Source of the DNA: Cinclus cinclus
Taxonomy: Eukaryota > Chordata > Aves > Passeriformes > Cinclidae
Reading direction: 5' to 3'
DNA: 64,000 bases
NCBI RefSeq assembly: GCF_963662255.1
Contig: NC_085047.1
Span: 106,448,181 to 106,512,180 of the forward strand
Position 1 is the first letter of the stretch. Each line of letters begins with the position of its first letter. The translations under genes were made by a program, and so were the position numbers. Below, piece after piece: positions 49,231 to 63,410 of this stretch. A model generated the notes under the pieces. The model saw only the letters and a list, made by a program, of their open reading frames with translations. It was not told the DNA's origin and did not search any database.

Positions 49231-52200
49231 CAGGTACCATGTGATGGCACTCCAGATGAGCTCTCCATGATTTTCCTGTCACTGATGTGTGTCTAAGTGG
49301 TGTTGCTCTGCAACAAAACACAGGATGAGAAAAGAAAAATCTCTGCTTGTTACTCTGATAACAGAGTTTAGCTTTCATATTTCATTATGTCAGTTAGGGG
49401 CTGAAATTTTCTTTTAATGGGATTTTGGCTTATAAATTTCAGCAATCAGCAGAAGTATTTATTCTTCACTTACATTGACTAGATAATATAGTTTTACTGC
49501 TGAGAATGTGCAATATCTTGGCATCTCAAAAATGTATTTTGAAGCTTTTTTTTCATATTTGAGGTCAAACTTAATTTTTGTTTAGCATTTAAATGATTAT
49601 TAATGGCTAATGCTCAAGCATATAAGGTTTTTGTAATGAGTTTTATGGGACATGCTGTCACTGAAAGGAGGATTGTCTCTTTTTTCTGAGTTCAGAAAAA
49701 AGGCCAGAAACATTAACACAGCAGATGAGCCCTGGCTGTCCTGTCTATCTACCTTCTTTTCATGATGTACATATCAGTGTCACAGATTAATGTCTGGCCC
49801 CCAGAGAAGAGGACAAAGCACTGCTTATTCTTGGTCAGTAACACACTGCATTATTGTAAGGAAAACTCAAAGTTCTTTCACCCAGTTCTTTGCACATGAC
49901 CTTTCACCCATCCTTCTTAGCAATGTGCTGTGGGCTTTTCTTCAGAACTGAGAAGGATTTTGAATATCTTTTTCTCCCTCCTTATGCAGCTGTTAAGGTG
50001 TCTCCTCTCCTTTGTGAGTCAAAAACTTTCCAGAAGCAGCAAAGAGCATTTTTAATAATTTCTTACTGTCCATCTGTCTCTGAATATACCTGTTTCTCTC
50101 CACTGCTTATTTAGGCAATTTGCCCTTAAATTGCAGATCTATTTATCTATCTCATGTTACTAATCTGAAGAACTGCTCCTTTCCAGGATATCTATCCACT
50201 CTGGAGAATCCCCATGGGGATGCGGGATGAAGTATAACATGAGTTTATCACTCCTGCACAGAACTCACAGATATGGGCTACATTTGCCATTAAAAGGCTG
50301 AGCACGCACCATGCCTGCTCCTCCAGCTGTCCTCCTGAGGGAACAGTTAAGCAAGGTGCCAGGGGGAAAGGAAACCTAGGGAAACCTTGCACTAGGAAAC
50401 TGTGGACTGAAATTTGGTGTAAGATGTCAGAGTCTGGAAGTCTGTATTTAAAAATCCAGTGTGGCAGTCAGTGTAAAGAGACGAGCACATTGTAACAGTG
50501 GACTGTAGCTGCCCAAAAGAAAGCCTTAGAGCAAAGTCTACCATTCCTTTATAGCAGAAGGGACTAAGTCAAGGTAAATTCATTTCTCTTTAAAGGGCTC
50601 ACACCAGTCTCATACTGTGTATGGAAGATAAGGAGCACAGGGTGGAAAAAGGTTGAAAATGAGGTATGTGTAAGAATCCAGCAAAGCATCTTTTGCCAAT
50701 GTCAGTTTTGAAATGCTAGAAAAGGAAATGAAAGAAGTCCAGTGTGTAGGAATAGAGATTAAAGCTTAAATTGATCCACCTTTCTTATAAGGAGTACATT
50801 GGAGTGGTTGTCAAACTCTCGTTTTAGTATCAAAATCCAGCTGTCCACATAAATTGTACCTTTGAACACATTTGATTTCTGCAGCTTCACCTTCAAACTT
50901 CAATTTATACCTTTCATATATCTTTCCTATTAATATTGATGCAAGGTGGTATATGCAGTTTGCTTAATCACTCCAAACATAAGAATCTGCTCCCACCATG
51001 AAACAAGCACAACCCAAGCTCATGCTTACAGCACATTCATTTGCAGAGCAAGGTAGTAATAGATTCCATCAGGTTCTTAAATATTAAAATTTTCCACTTG
51101 AAAGAAGAATTCAGGGATGCCAGGTATGGTGTCCAAAGAACAATACAGCAAAAACGCATGGGCTTTTCCTTTCAGAACTGAAATTTTCATAATTAGACCT
51201 GTAACATCTTCAATTCTGTAAAAGTTTCTGACTAAAAGTTTTAATAACAAAAAAAAAAAAAGCATTTCTTACCATGCACAACCCTCTGGAGTACAATAAC
51301 AATTCCACAGTTTTAAGATACAAGTGGAACTAAATGCAAAAAGCATGAGCAATTTTTATGTTCTCTGAATTAGTCAGAGTATCATACAGCGAGTTAATGG
51401 GTTATGCTTTTGTATTCCATAACATGTAATAGAATTTCTATTAAAAGCAATCTAAATTGGAAGTTAGTTAAACATTTTGGTTGGTGAAGCCTTTTAAATA
51501 TTAGCAGTATCATGAATGCTAAGCATTACCCATATATATCCTTTTCTTTATATTAGAAATAATTAAAGTAAATTATAAGTGCCAATGTAAATAAGGATTT
51601 CAGTGGCAATGATGATCATAAATTATACATTTCTTTAAACTTTTCTTCATGATTTCTGCTATAAGTCAGTCCTATTGATATTTCTACCAAATATGTACTC
51701 AGCAATTAAATTAAATTATATACTCATTATTTGAAAAACTACAAACATAAACTTTGTGCTGCTGAGCAGGCATCTTTATTCTCACACATATGGATACATC
51801 AAATAGTCAGCCAACAAATATTGTGAAAACTATGCACCTTTGTGGACTCTGCACCCTCACTTACTGTGTGTGTTTCTGTGTGCGTGTATGTTTAAATCTG
51901 AAATTTGTGTAGCTCCATAGATTTTGATTTTTATTTTTTTTTTAAAGAAAGAACTAAGTAAACATTCTAAGCAGTCTAATTACTTGTGAGTTATCTTTAG
52001 GGGTAATGTGGTTGCTTCCTGTACAGTTCTGCACTTCTTCATCTCATCCTCTCTCCATAAGTCTCTACATCTTCATCTAACCTGGTATTCCCCTGTAGGT
52101 GGCTTCATGGCAACACCTGCCCTTGTAGCACAATGCATAGGACTCAAGGCAACTTCTGCTCTGCTTCCAGCACAAGGATGGTCTTTCACTTGGTAATATT

Positions 52201-54209
52201 CTCAGGTTGCCCTGAGATGTTCTTCCATTGCCCTTAGAGGAACCTCAGAGAACTCCAAATAACATTTTCTAATTTGTCAAACTAAGTAACTTGAGGATGT
52301 CAGTGAAAAAGAGAGAGAGAAACAGTTGCAAAATGTATTTATTAGTGATGTGAAAAGAAAATCTAAGTTCTTTTTCAGCTGTCAAGTAAGACATAGACCT
52401 ATGGAAACCCCTAATTTCCTTTGGCAGATTTTTCCTGCTATATTTATACCAAACTTATAGGTCCATAGGGAGTCAAAGAAGCTCCTTGCTACCTTCTAAG
52501 GAGTAGAAATGATTCACCTGCAGTGATCCATCTTTCTATCTCTAAGTTAAATCATTCCTCTCTAACAAATGATGAGAATTGCATTTTTATTTCCTGCCAT
52601 TGGAGGCTGGGGAGAAATACTAAACATGTTTTGGATGGCGTGCTGATAGTACTAGCCAATGGTTTTGCAAGCAAAGTCAAATACCAAGCACAATGTAACC
52701 TGGATTTAGATAGTCAAGACTTTTATGGCATGTCTAGAAATTCTTTTCAGAAGAAGCATAATACCACTTCCTCCCCCCTCTATATATGGATTCCAGCACT
52801 GGAACTTGGATGTCAGCTTATGTCAGCCAGAAATGCAGCCACATGCAGCACGTTGAGTGAGAAGCTTGAATATCTTGCCTTTCAATCCAGAGTAGATTTT
52901 CATCTGTCTGGTGAAGACTAAGAGCTAAGCAAGTCTCCATCTTGCCTGGGAATTTAGAACATTTAAAATATGGGAAAGTGGTGAGACTGATCTGAGACAG
53001 AGTAGTCGTTTTTAGACTCTGGAGTAGGATGGGATCCCCTGGGCACAAGATTCTCTATTTTCTCATTTGGAATCTTATCCTTTTGTGCTGCCCTTTAAAT
53101 CCATATTATTACTTGTTTCCTTTGATTTTTTTTTGCAGGTCTGATACCCCATGGTCATCTATAGCTGGTCCCATCTAGACTTACAGGCTAATCCATATTT
53201 GGCCTATTTCAGACCTTTTCTTCTTCTGTCAGATAAAATGCTTCACTTACCAGGTGCAACTTACCAAGAAAGAATTTTCAGCTTTCTTTTGTGGTGCCCT
53301 TGCAGCTAGAAATAAGTTAGCTTCCACAAAGCTATGCTAACCTTCTTCTTCAAAATCTACCCTAATACTCTCCTTTGCTGTGATACTGTGATGGAATGTG
53401 GAAAATAGATAACTACTATGAGAATACTGCTGTTTTTAATGCCATCATCTCATTTTCCTTTGCATTTTTGCATCTGCCTATAACAATCTGTTGCCTCTCA
53501 TATTAAGTGTCTATTACACATTTAGGAACATCAACATAAGGGTCAGCTGTGAGTGTTGTAGTCTGCAAGGATAATGGTCTGTAACACACCTGAAATTTTT
53601 AGACATTGTAATGTCAATTAACATCATTTGTCAGAGCCCAGAGGTTATGATTTCTTTCCCCTGTACTTACAGCTAAAAGCTAGAAAGTATAAAATCATAA
53701 TTCTGTTTTATAGAATAATTTTATCAATTAAAAGAGGAAAGTTGTTTATAACATTGTTGCAAAGACAGCAACAAGGAAAGCTCATGTGAACTCATAATTC
53801 TTTCTTTCTGAAAAGTCTTGTGTGATGGGGGAAGTCCTATTGCTGCTTTTAAAACAATCCAAAAATATGTCTATTTTTATTCATAGTCAGTAAAATGTCT
53901 TTAAAATAGACACGAGTAAGGAGATTAAATCAAACAGAATCATGAAGCTCTATTCATGCTATTTCTACATGCAAACCTAGAGTACCAGGAGTGGCCAAAA
54001 TGACACCCTCCCAGGTGAAGGGATTTCACAATTTAAAGTGATCAACAGAAGACCCTGTAGCTGCCTGCTTTTACAGGGTGCACAGAAATCTAAGTGATGT
54101 ATACAAAATATTGGGAGGTGTGAATTGCATAGAGGAATTGAGCTTGTTTCTGTTTACATTTATTTAAGATTTTCTGAAATTTGCACAGAGAATTGAATTA
54201 ATATTTAGT
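49231..54209. other. Unremarkable intron
   Basis: It includes a short GA run near 52308-52320. The longest open frame in the window (132 codons, 52523-52921 +) lies here but shows no domain or family resemblance. Confidence 0.5.
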
Positions 54210-54241
<32 letters not shown>

Positions 54242-54286
54242 CCCAAAAAAACAACAACAAAGAAAACCCAAAAAACCCCACAAACT
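54210..54286. repeat. A/C-rich low-complexity tract
   Basis: (AAAAC)n units are followed by a C run and AAC/AAACCC units. The tract resembles the one at 1646-1755. Confidence 0.9.
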
Positions 54287-54410
54287 CATGTTAAAACAGA
54301 TTAAATACTTAAACAGGTATTTTTCTTGTTATCTGCAAACTTTCCTTTATAGGGTACACTTTCTTTCAAGCAATTATTGCATAATAGACACTATAATGGC
54401 TATGCATAGA

Positions 54411-54458
54411 TAACAAATATGAGTATTTAGAAAATAACAAATATGAGTGTTTAGAAAA
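54411..54458 (+). repeat. 24-bp tandem duplication
   Basis: taacaaatatgagtatttag recurs 24 bases later with a single A-to-G change. Confidence 0.9.
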
Positions 54459-56597
54459 TATCTGTAAAATATATCAAATCATCTATATTTTGCTATTAGA
54501 TCATGTTTATAAATGTTTGCAATCAAATCAGTAATTCTGGATTTCACTGTTAATTCTTTACCAGCTAGATGTTACAAGCTTCTAAAAGACAATATCTACA
54601 AGGGAAATGATAGTTTAGGAAGTCCTAACAGTGTTGGTGATGCTTTCCATGTGCCTGGAAGGTGATTGGCCCTCAAAGGAGCAAAGGCTGGGATCTATAA
54701 TTGTTCTGAAGCCACCAGGGAATAGGCTCTCCCAAACTTCAGGATACCTCTTACACTCCACACCAGGTGCTTGATACATTTCTCAGAGTGATGAAGCCTC
54801 CACTTCCAGATAAATATAATGGCGAGTTTTATCTGTTGCTTAAATCCTTACTTTTATTGAATATCCATATTTGAATATCAGTGGCATATCAACTATCAGC
54901 TCTGATCAGGAAGAGGAATGTGAATATACTGATTCAGATAATCAGCAAGATCTGTAGCAAGTGAAATAAGCAGTAAGAGAATCAGATGTTTGAGAAAACT
55001 TACAAAATTAAATACAGTTTAATAAAAATGTGTTGATTAGAATAATGACCATATCTGCAAAAGTTACTGCTGTTCAACTGGAAAGCAATGAGAAATGTTT
55101 ATGAAATATCCATAGTTGCTATAGTTAAATGATAATTGGAATTTTAGAGAAGTAGGATTTTAGAAAATGTCTCTCTTTAGTCATCATGCCACTCATTCAA
55201 AGAAAAGATACAAAATAGATATATGGCAGAAGATCTCTCATCATCTGATCATAACTAACATATTGGGATTGTATTTTCATGAAGCACTTGGAGCAGGTTC
55301 ATATTTACTGGTCAGTAATGAAATTTTTATATTGTTTCAAAAAATAACTATTTCTGAAACATATCCAAAAAATTAAACTCAACACCTCCAAACTTTTATT
55401 CTTTTTGAAAGACAGGTCAGTCTCATAATAACCACAATATATGTGTTTTCATTCCTGTTGGAACCATCATCCAGGAATCAAGCCTTCCTTGCATTACTGC
55501 TCCACAAGAAACAACATTAAGGTTATATCACATTATAACATAAAAAAAAAAAAAGTCAGTCTTAGGATTAGGCAAGAAAACAAGTTATATTTCCTCTAAG
55601 TGATGGAGTCCACTAATTTCCCTACTCTTGCTTCCCAGGGGAATAGCACTTTTCACCTTTGTCATGGAGTATCCTCTGAGATACTCCTGATTCTCTAGGA
55701 TTCAGAATGTATTAGTGTTTATCATTATTCTTAAATTTGAATTCATAGCCTTAAGGAAGTTAAGTCTGAATCCTATAAAACCTCTACCTCAGCATCCCTG
55801 CACCAAGTGCTCAGATGTATAATGTGAATTTTAGGCTTCTTCCTGGGGTAAAATAAGGAATATTAGTATATGGTTTGGACCTCAGGCACCTAATCTCTCC
55901 AGAAGTGACTGTTATTGTATGTGAAGGAAAATTTTATTTATTGATTTCTTTCTAGTACTTTTCTGAAACGAAAATAACTAACTGAACAGAAGTAGAGAGC
56001 TACGTGTTACAACACTTTCTCCCTCAATTTATAAACTCCGTGCTTCTTCAGAGAACAAAAACACTCCTTTAAAACTAAAAGCCATTACTTAAAGTTTTCC
56101 AGGCTGGAAGAAAATAGCTTATCAATTATGCAAGACCAAGAGATTTGCCCGAGCCCAAGGGCACCTCTCTGGTAACTTTCCTTGCAGTCTGACAATCCTC
56201 TTTCATTTCCCCTTTGTCACGCAATCCCTGAGGTGATTCTGCAGACTGCAGCCCCACCGTGCTCAACAGAACGTTCTGATAGTAACATCAAGCATTTTCT
56301 CTTCAGCATATGACTGCTATCAGACACTGGTAACATTTTCCACCCTGCTCACTGCCGACAGGTAGAGCTGGTCCAGAGATGGGATGGAGTCCAGGATTAG
56401 CTCTTTACTCAGGTGTCTTTTTCAACACATCAGGTGGAACTCCTTTAGCAGCAGTTTCCCACAAAGGAGATCTGGCTGGTTAGGAGGAAAATAAACCAGT
56501 AGAAAATTGAGGAAGCCTCAGGACAGATATTAAATTCAGGAATGTTTTATGTGTAACAATGTGTGGAATGACCAGAGTAGCAACCAAGCTTTCTTCG
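54459..56597. other. Unremarkable AT-rich intron
   Basis: Poly(A) at about 55543-55554. No gene or transposon is recognised before the LTR. Confidence 0.5.
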
Positions 56598-57637
56598 TGT
56601 CTTGGTTTGAAACACAGGTATCTGCCAGGGAGGGCAGAGCCTCCCTTTGGAATGGGGAATTTGAATCCCCTCCCTCCAAATTATTATAATTTAGAAAATT
56701 AAAGGGGCTTTCAGGCAGAGGTCTGGGGATAGGAATAACAGTTCTTTACTAGTATGTATAACAAGACAAAACAAACAACAATAATAACTACAGCAATAGA
56801 AGTAAACAGAACTAGAGACCTTGTGGGGCTTTGCTTTACAAAACCTGAAGCAGTCTGATTCTGGTGCGGAGCTCCAAGAGCACCAGGCTGGAGCAGTGGA
56901 AAACCCTGGGCTGGTGGGTGAGATGAGGAGCTCTGTCGGTGACAGGTGGGAAAGCAGGGATGTCCTGGCCGGGCAGGTGGGTGCAGGGCCACAGCGTAGC
57001 GAAAAGCCCCAAAGCAGTGCTGAGGGAGCAGCGGTGGTGGTGGGACAGCGCTGGCCCAGCTCCAGCAGGGCAGGAGGAGGCAGCTCAGAGTTCCGAGGGA
57101 CACGAGGAGATGATGGCAGATTCCTCAGGAGCAGCCCCGGTGGTGATTTTGAACTCCTCCTGACACCCTGCTAGTTAGGGTGGTGGTAGCAGTCCCGATG
57201 AAGCAGTCTAGTTGAAGCAGTGATCTAGAGAAGGTCTGGTGACCTTTGTCCTTTGCGAAAGATCTAGTGGGTAAGGGCCCAAATCCCACATGATATCCAT
57301 GTGAGGATCCTTGGCTCCTCCCTCTGGGTGGAGCACATCACAATGGGATGCAGTAGGTTCTTGATTGCCCATGAACAGAGAGAGCTCCTGGAGGGAGTTA
57401 TGGATGAGTCTTGGCAAGGCATTGATGGGCCCATTATCAGTTCATGAAGGTGGTGATAGAACAGATTTTGGGCACGTCCTGGGTTGTCACCTTCCTGCCC
57501 AAAGATCACAGATTTTTCTTTATTCCATTGAGGACATGCTCTAGGATGTGCCCTTTGTCATTTAAGGAAGCAGAGGTGATGTCATTGATTGTCTGGCTTG
57601 AGCAAAACAAGGCCAGTCACACATTTAACAGGTCACA
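56598..57637. mobile_element. Solitary LTR of a passerine-type endogenous retrovirus
   Basis: A block of about 1 kb opens with tgtcttggtttgaaacacagg and continues with tgccagggagggcagagcctc, ccctccaaattattataattt and ggaataacagttctttacta. Later it has gacaccctgctagttagggtgg followed by tggtagcagtcc. I know this order from a widespread songbird LTR repeat. TGT opens the block and an ACA near 57630-57637 may close it, but I could not find a clear target-site duplication, so the ends are approximate. No gag, pol or env sequence is visible next to it, so it is probably a solo LTR. The 131-codon minus-strand frame inside (56711-57103) is not a viral or host gene that I recognise. Orientation is undecided. 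Confidence 0.78.
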
Positions 57638-58649
57638 TTAACCTGATTAACCTGTTTACTGCCAGTGCCATGTGGCAGTTCTCTGTTCCTAATTGAGTTT
57701 ATGAAATGGTGGGAAAAAAAAGATCTCCTTTGGAATTGAACGTAAGGAAATTATGTTTGCTAATACATCTCTTTCTCTTTATTTGTTTTTTTTTTCACTT
57801 TGGTATAGTTTCCATCTTCTTGTACATGAAAGTCAATTTATGAGGAAAAAATGTGGAGTATTTAATAATATATTCCTATTCTTCAAGGAACATTTTAAAT
57901 AAAGATTTCAAAAATATTTTCATTGGGCTTTTTTTTTTTACTATGGAGATGTCTGGTTTTGCAATATTTCAATTAAGAGATAGAAAATACTTTTAAAATT
58001 AAATTCTCAGATAAATACATATGTGCAAATGATGGAGGCAGAACATTTACTCAAACCAGAGTTTATTGCCATACATTCATTTGCAGTTAGTAACATCTTT
58101 TCATTTCTGTTAAAAAAATTGTATTCATAAATTGCATTAAAGTACGATGCAAAATTGCTCACTTATATCAAATTGAAAGTCTCTCTGATGTCAAATTTTA
58201 TCTATAATATGTATTTTTTTTCTATAAGGGTTTACATTGCATGTTAGTTTTATGATTATTGTGGAATTTAGTACTATTTTATGGTTTTGGTAACTTAGAA
58301 ATTAAAATGGAAGAAAATGAAGCATCCTATTGTTAGAAATAACTTTCTTCTGTACAAGTCAGCAGGTTCTTTTATATTCCAGTGTTAACAGGTTTTTTTT
58401 TTCAGAAATTCCATAGAATTACACTTAAATATCATGAACACATAAAAAAGGATGATATTTTCCTTTGAGAGTCCCAGAAAGTTGTGATTTGTCATGTCAC
58501 AGATGCATTTAATATCAACTCTCTCATCATGCACTGGGTATAATTTCAGCTGCCACAGTAATTATGTGTATTCTGAGATTAAGCATTTTGAGAGCCCTAA
58601 TATCTGTTTGTATGGTTATATTACAGTTGTTTTTCTAGAGATAGAAGTG
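57638..58649. other. Unremarkable AT-rich intron
   Basis: Short poly(T) runs only. Confidence 0.5.
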
Positions 58650-58731
58650 CACATACATATATATATATACACACTTTATATAAAAGCACACATGCATACA
58701 TAATTGCACATACATGTATATACATATAAAT
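58650..58731. repeat. TA/CA mixed microsatellite
   Basis: ACATACAT, TATATATA and CACACA units alternate over about 80 bases. Confidence 0.88.
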
Positions 58732-58789
58732 TTCTTTGTATATAAAGATATTTATATTTTAAAATATGCATTAATAGTGGTACAAATCA

Positions 58790-58861
58790 ATAATAATAAT
58801 AATGATCCTACTGCTACTACTAGTACTGCTACTACTACTATTAATATTAATACCACTACTA
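58790..58861. repeat. Trinucleotide repeat (AAT)n then (CTA)n
   Basis: AAT units pass into CTA/CTG units and then ATT/ACT units. The interrupted three-base periodicity over 70 bases suggests an old triplet expansion. Confidence 0.9.
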
Positions 58862-61773
58862 ATGTTGTATGATGTATTACTAAATATAAACATAAAAATA
58901 AATATCTGGTTGGGAAGAATTCACATAATGTTTCACCCATTCAAAAGTCTTTAAAATGTGCTATATAAAAGAAAAATCAGTTTAGGAGCAGATTAGGGAT
59001 ATGTTTTTAAGGCCCATATCTAAGCCTAGAAGAGACATATGGAAAACTCTAATATTGCCAGCCCTGAAAAAGCTGGTAGAAATTCCCATCTGGTACAAAT
59101 CGTTGCATCACAAGGACTTCATTTTACTTTGTCTGCAGCCTGTTTTCTAGTGGGGAGCAAAATTGTTTGGCTCCAGTGTAAAAGCTGATTATTGATTTCC
59201 TAGTTAGATTTTACTATGTCCCTATTGGCATTAGGTTTGCAACAGAAAAATCCAAATCTCCTGTCTAAAATTATGTCTTTCTGCTGTGCTCATTCCTAAG
59301 ATTATATATGAGAGATTAATAGAGGTAAATTCTTTCAATGTGTTCTTTCTTCACAAGGAATAATATACTGTGTCTTTCTTTCTTGTAGATAAAACATAAC
59401 TACTCAGAAAAGCTGTTTCAGCTGTTGAAATGTCCATAATTTCTATTTATTTCTAAATAAAATCTTATGCACAATGACTTCTGGGAACACACTGAGAAGA
59501 TATTTCTTGTAGTTCTTACTCTCTCAATCTATCAGCAGAGAAGATTAACTGCATTGCAACCTGTGTACTAAAGATTGAAGAGAAAGGAAAGCTACTCTCA
59601 TTACAAAGCAAAAACATACATTAGGAAAACAAACAGCATTATTGGCTGTCAGTATTGTTTTTCTCTAAGTTTGGGATGAATACCCCATCTGTTGGCTACA
59701 GCAGAAAAAGGCGGATTAGGTAATTGTCTTGAACTATAATGATGTCTTAGCTGAAATCAGGATGCAGTTCCTGAAATTGGAGTGAAAAAATACTTTGCGC
59801 TTTTGCCAATTAGAACACAGAGCCATCAAATCCTTCAGCTCTTCTTTGTCAGCTCTAGGGCAAGATGTGGTGCATTCCAACCATAAGCTTACTTTCTGGC
59901 AGCTATACATGTTTTAAGTTTGGACGTTTTTATACTTAGTGGTCCAAAGATCACTATGAACATAACATGGTACCATAAAATCAGTGCAAAGCAGCCAATA
60001 TCTAGGCTTTTGGAATCAGTGTTAGATTATTTATTCTTAGACACATTCTGCAGCTAACTGAAACCCTTTCTTTTGCTGTGAACAGGCTTCACTGGGAAAA
60101 GAGCTGATCAGGAAACTTAGGAAACAGAGATATTTTGACATTTTGAGGTTAAACTGAAAAGACACTTCCTGGCAGGGAGCACATTTCATGTTCGACAAAG
60201 TGTCGCATAAGTACTGACAATTGTCACCTTTTCCCATCCTTTGCAAAGTCAGAATAAGTAAAGCTGCTATCATATACACTGAAGGAACTGTGCTCTTTAT
60301 TCCGTAATTCAGCCAGCCTCAGACATTTTTTTTTTTTTTTTTACTTTTTTACACCTGTTTAGGAATCCATCAATGATATAAAATACTTCAATAAAATACA
60401 TCAATGATATAAAAAATTTAGGCATGAAATTGTCTAGGGTGCTCACCATCTTTCATTCAGTACCACTTGGTGGTCCTATAGTTTCTTATATTCTGATACC
60501 TAATTTCCCAATTTTCTGTTGAAGCACAACTAGCAAAATGTACTGCTAAATTCACTAGTGCAGCAATGGATGTGCATTCACAGATGCAGCCCATACGCTT
60601 TTCTAAATGCAACTTTTGCAATCATTGTAAAATAATCATGCTATACTTTGTATCCTATTATGGATGATTATATTTTATCACATTTATAAGTTGCTGGTAT
60701 AAAAAAAAACAACACTGTGTAAAAGCATGGAGGAACATAGAGGGTTTGGCAAATGTGGTTGCCAAAATGGTAATACCTGTTTAGTGTGAAGCTAAGCAAC
60801 TGGCTACCATAAGTATGGTTTTCCTCTAACCACAACTTATGTAGTCAGCTCCATGGCAGAGCTTGGCTTCAGGACATATGCTGAAATAATTTTAAAGGGC
60901 AGTGAGGGCAGAGGAAAACATTTTCTTGTGCACTGTTACCCAAGTGTAACATGCCTGCTCCCAGTGCTCTCTCATAGAGCACCTTTACATAAGCAAAATC
61001 AGTGAAAAACTTGAGTTAATTTGGCCATGCTATGGTGAGAAATCTTGAACAGCACTTAAAGCAAAACAGGCTGTAACATGGTGAAAAACAAGAGTGCTGA
61101 ATACAAATCATCTTGCTGCTAACTTCAACAAGGAAAAAAAACAGAAGAAGCATCACAGAACATTCTGTACTTGTCATGATCCCTGATTTGTAAATGTCTC
61201 ATAGCAGAGTTCTGGCAGATGCTTTGTGTAAGAGTGATTGACTCCAGTGAAGTAGTTAGCCCAGCCCAGCCCTCCCTAGTGATCTGAAACTGCTTCTCCT
61301 TTGCTTCAGGCTGGGTTCAAGCTCTTGCAATAAATCATGCTGATGCCTATCCCTGAGATATACAGGTTGGACAACAGGGTGTCTCTTCACCTCCTGTTGC
61401 AGTTCACCGAAGCTGTTAAAATACTCTAAAGAGTAGCTCATTTGTCACATTGGCCTGGTTAGGAAAGATGCCTTACACAGCTGCCTTACTACTTATGCAA
61501 GAAACTCAATGTTTTCTCAGAACTGAAGGCTTCTAGGACTCCAGTGAATCAAAAAAAGGTTACTATATATATTCCAAAAGTAGGCAATTTATAGAGAACA
61601 TATGTTGACATCCTTCTAATCAACTTGTAAAGTAACAATTTTAATAATTAGATTGATCTTTCCCAGAAATTCCTCAACTAATTGAAACATTCCATATTTC
61701 TATGTGTCTAGATAGTTTTAATATGTTTTTGTGCACTAAGCTATGACCACTGCTTGAGATGTGTGAGATGAGG
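58862..61773. other. AT-rich intron with poly(T) and a small duplication
   Basis: Poly(T) of 17 bases lies at 60326-60342. catcaatgatataaaa occurs at 60368 and again 31 bases later. No gene is recognised. Confidence 0.55.
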
Positions 61774-61945
61774 AATTGTAGAATCATAGAATGGTTTGGG
61801 TTGGAAGAGATCTTAACAATCATCTAGTTTCAACTTTCCTGCAATGGGCAGGGACATTTGAGCTATACCAGGTAGTTAGTCAAAGACCTATCCAACCTGA
61901 CCTTCAACACTGGGGGTAATATTGCTTTATCACCAACTGTGTGAA
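61774..61945 (-). mobile_element. CR1 LINE 3' fragment
   Basis: Antisense terminus tagaatcatagaatggttt, then gggttggaagagatcttaac, then tttcctgcaatgggcaggga and ctatccaacctgaccttcaa. This is a classic short CR1 tail copy. Confidence 0.93.
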
Positions 61946-62865
61946 TACCCTTAATTGCTGGTGAATGCTGAGATTTTATATCAATGTATTTGATAAAAGA
62001 GAGAATAACCACTGAGACATTCATTCAATCCAGAAAAGCATGCAAGAAACCCTATTTTATAAATTAATATAAAATAAATATATAAAGTAAAATGAAAAGA
62101 AAAATATGTACAAGCATATAAATATAAGTGACAAATTCTGAAGTTTTCAGAAATTCCACACAGGTGAGATCTTTATTCTGAGATTAATTGGTAATGGTTT
62201 GTTAATTTGGAATTTTATGGGTTGGATCCTAACTGACTTGGAATAAACGTACTTGATAGTGTGCCATCCACTTAATATTTCATCTAGTCTGACTCTGGTT
62301 GAGCTGCATCGTTCATTGGAAGAGAATTAATAGTCACTGAAATTTTGTCTGTATTCTTGCCTTTAATTACTGATGACTATAGTATGTATGACTGTCAGAG
62401 AGGGTAATTTTATTTACCAGACTTTCTTGTATTCTGTGTAAGTTAATTATTATTCTGACAATACAGCAGCATACTGATTAGTGGCACCGGAGAGTTTGGA
62501 GTGAAGGTATCTGATAACAACCATCAAAGTGCTTATTTGTCATCTATTTATTTACTCAACCTATCTAAAATTAGTTAATTAATTTTTAGAAATGTTAACT
62601 GCATATTTAGAAATATTAAGTCGTGTGTAATAAACCTAAATTAATTCCCCTCCCTCTCTTGTTTTTTATAACAATTCATTTTGTGCAATTTCTCAATTCA
62701 GCTTGTTTGAAGTAAATTCACTTTATATGCAAAAATGGTCTTCATTTTGCTAGTATTGGACAACTACTTTCAAGTGACAGAAAATTGTGCCCAAAATTTA
62801 TTTTACAGATGAAAATGCCCAACAGTAATCTGGTTTTGTAAATATCTTTGTTGATCATGGTTTTA
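61946..62865. other. Unremarkable AT-rich intron
   Basis: No gene, RNA or transposon is recognised. Confidence 0.5.
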
Positions 62866-62951
62866 GTTTTTTGGTTTTTTGTTTGTTTTTTTTTGTTTTG
62901 TTTTGTTTTGTTGTTTTTTTTTTGTTTTGTTTTGTTTTGTTTTTGTTTTTT
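62866..62951. repeat. G/T-only low-complexity tract, (GTTTT)n
   Basis: Eighty-six bases contain only G and T, mainly GTTTT units. It is close to the reverse complement in style of the A/C tracts at 1646 and 54210. Confidence 0.92.
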
Positions 62952-63085
62952 CTGGTGTTTTGGTTTTATTTCCTCTTTGGAGAAGAATCATTCCAGTCAG
63001 TAACATCAAATAAACCTTAATGAGCAAGGAACCCATAATCAGTCATGGACCTCATTGCTCTATAACTACCTGACAGCAGTTCACA

Positions 63086-63410
63086 TTGAGGTGGGGGCAG
63101 ATCTCCTGTACCATGCCTGCAGTGAGGGAAACAGAGGAAACGGCCTTAAGCTGAGACAGGGAAGATTCAGATTAGATACAAGAAAAAAAATTCCATTTTA
63201 ACATGGTCAAGCATTGGAATGAGCTCCCTTGGGAGGTGTGGGGTCACCATCCCTGGAGGTGTTCAAGAGGTGTCTGGCTCTGGTGCTGGGTGATGTGGTT
63301 TAAGGGTTCACTAGGTGCTGCTGGGTTGATGGTGGGACTGGATGATCTCAAAGGTCTCTTTCAGCTTTGATGACTCTATGATTCTATAATTCTGTGATTC
63401 TGTCATTGTG
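63086..63410 (+). mobile_element. CR1 LINE 3' end with terminal octamers
   Basis: The sense order is clear: acagaggaaacggccttaag, catggtcaagcattggaatg, gggtcaccatccctggaggt and gggactggatgatctcaaag. Near 63371-63405 come degenerate ATTCTRTG octamers, the CR1 3' terminus. It is 5'-truncated and is the most complete CR1 tail in the window. Confidence 0.95.

Noticed and set aside
52523..52921. 132-codon + strand open frame, the longest in the window
   Set aside because: No domain, no homology that I recognise, no flanking promoter or splice structure; length is within chance for 64 kb read in six frames.
56711..57103. 131-codon minus-strand open frame
   Set aside because: It lies wholly inside the LTR repeat, has no recognisable retroviral or host domain, and its hydrophobic end is read from a low-complexity A/C/T stretch.
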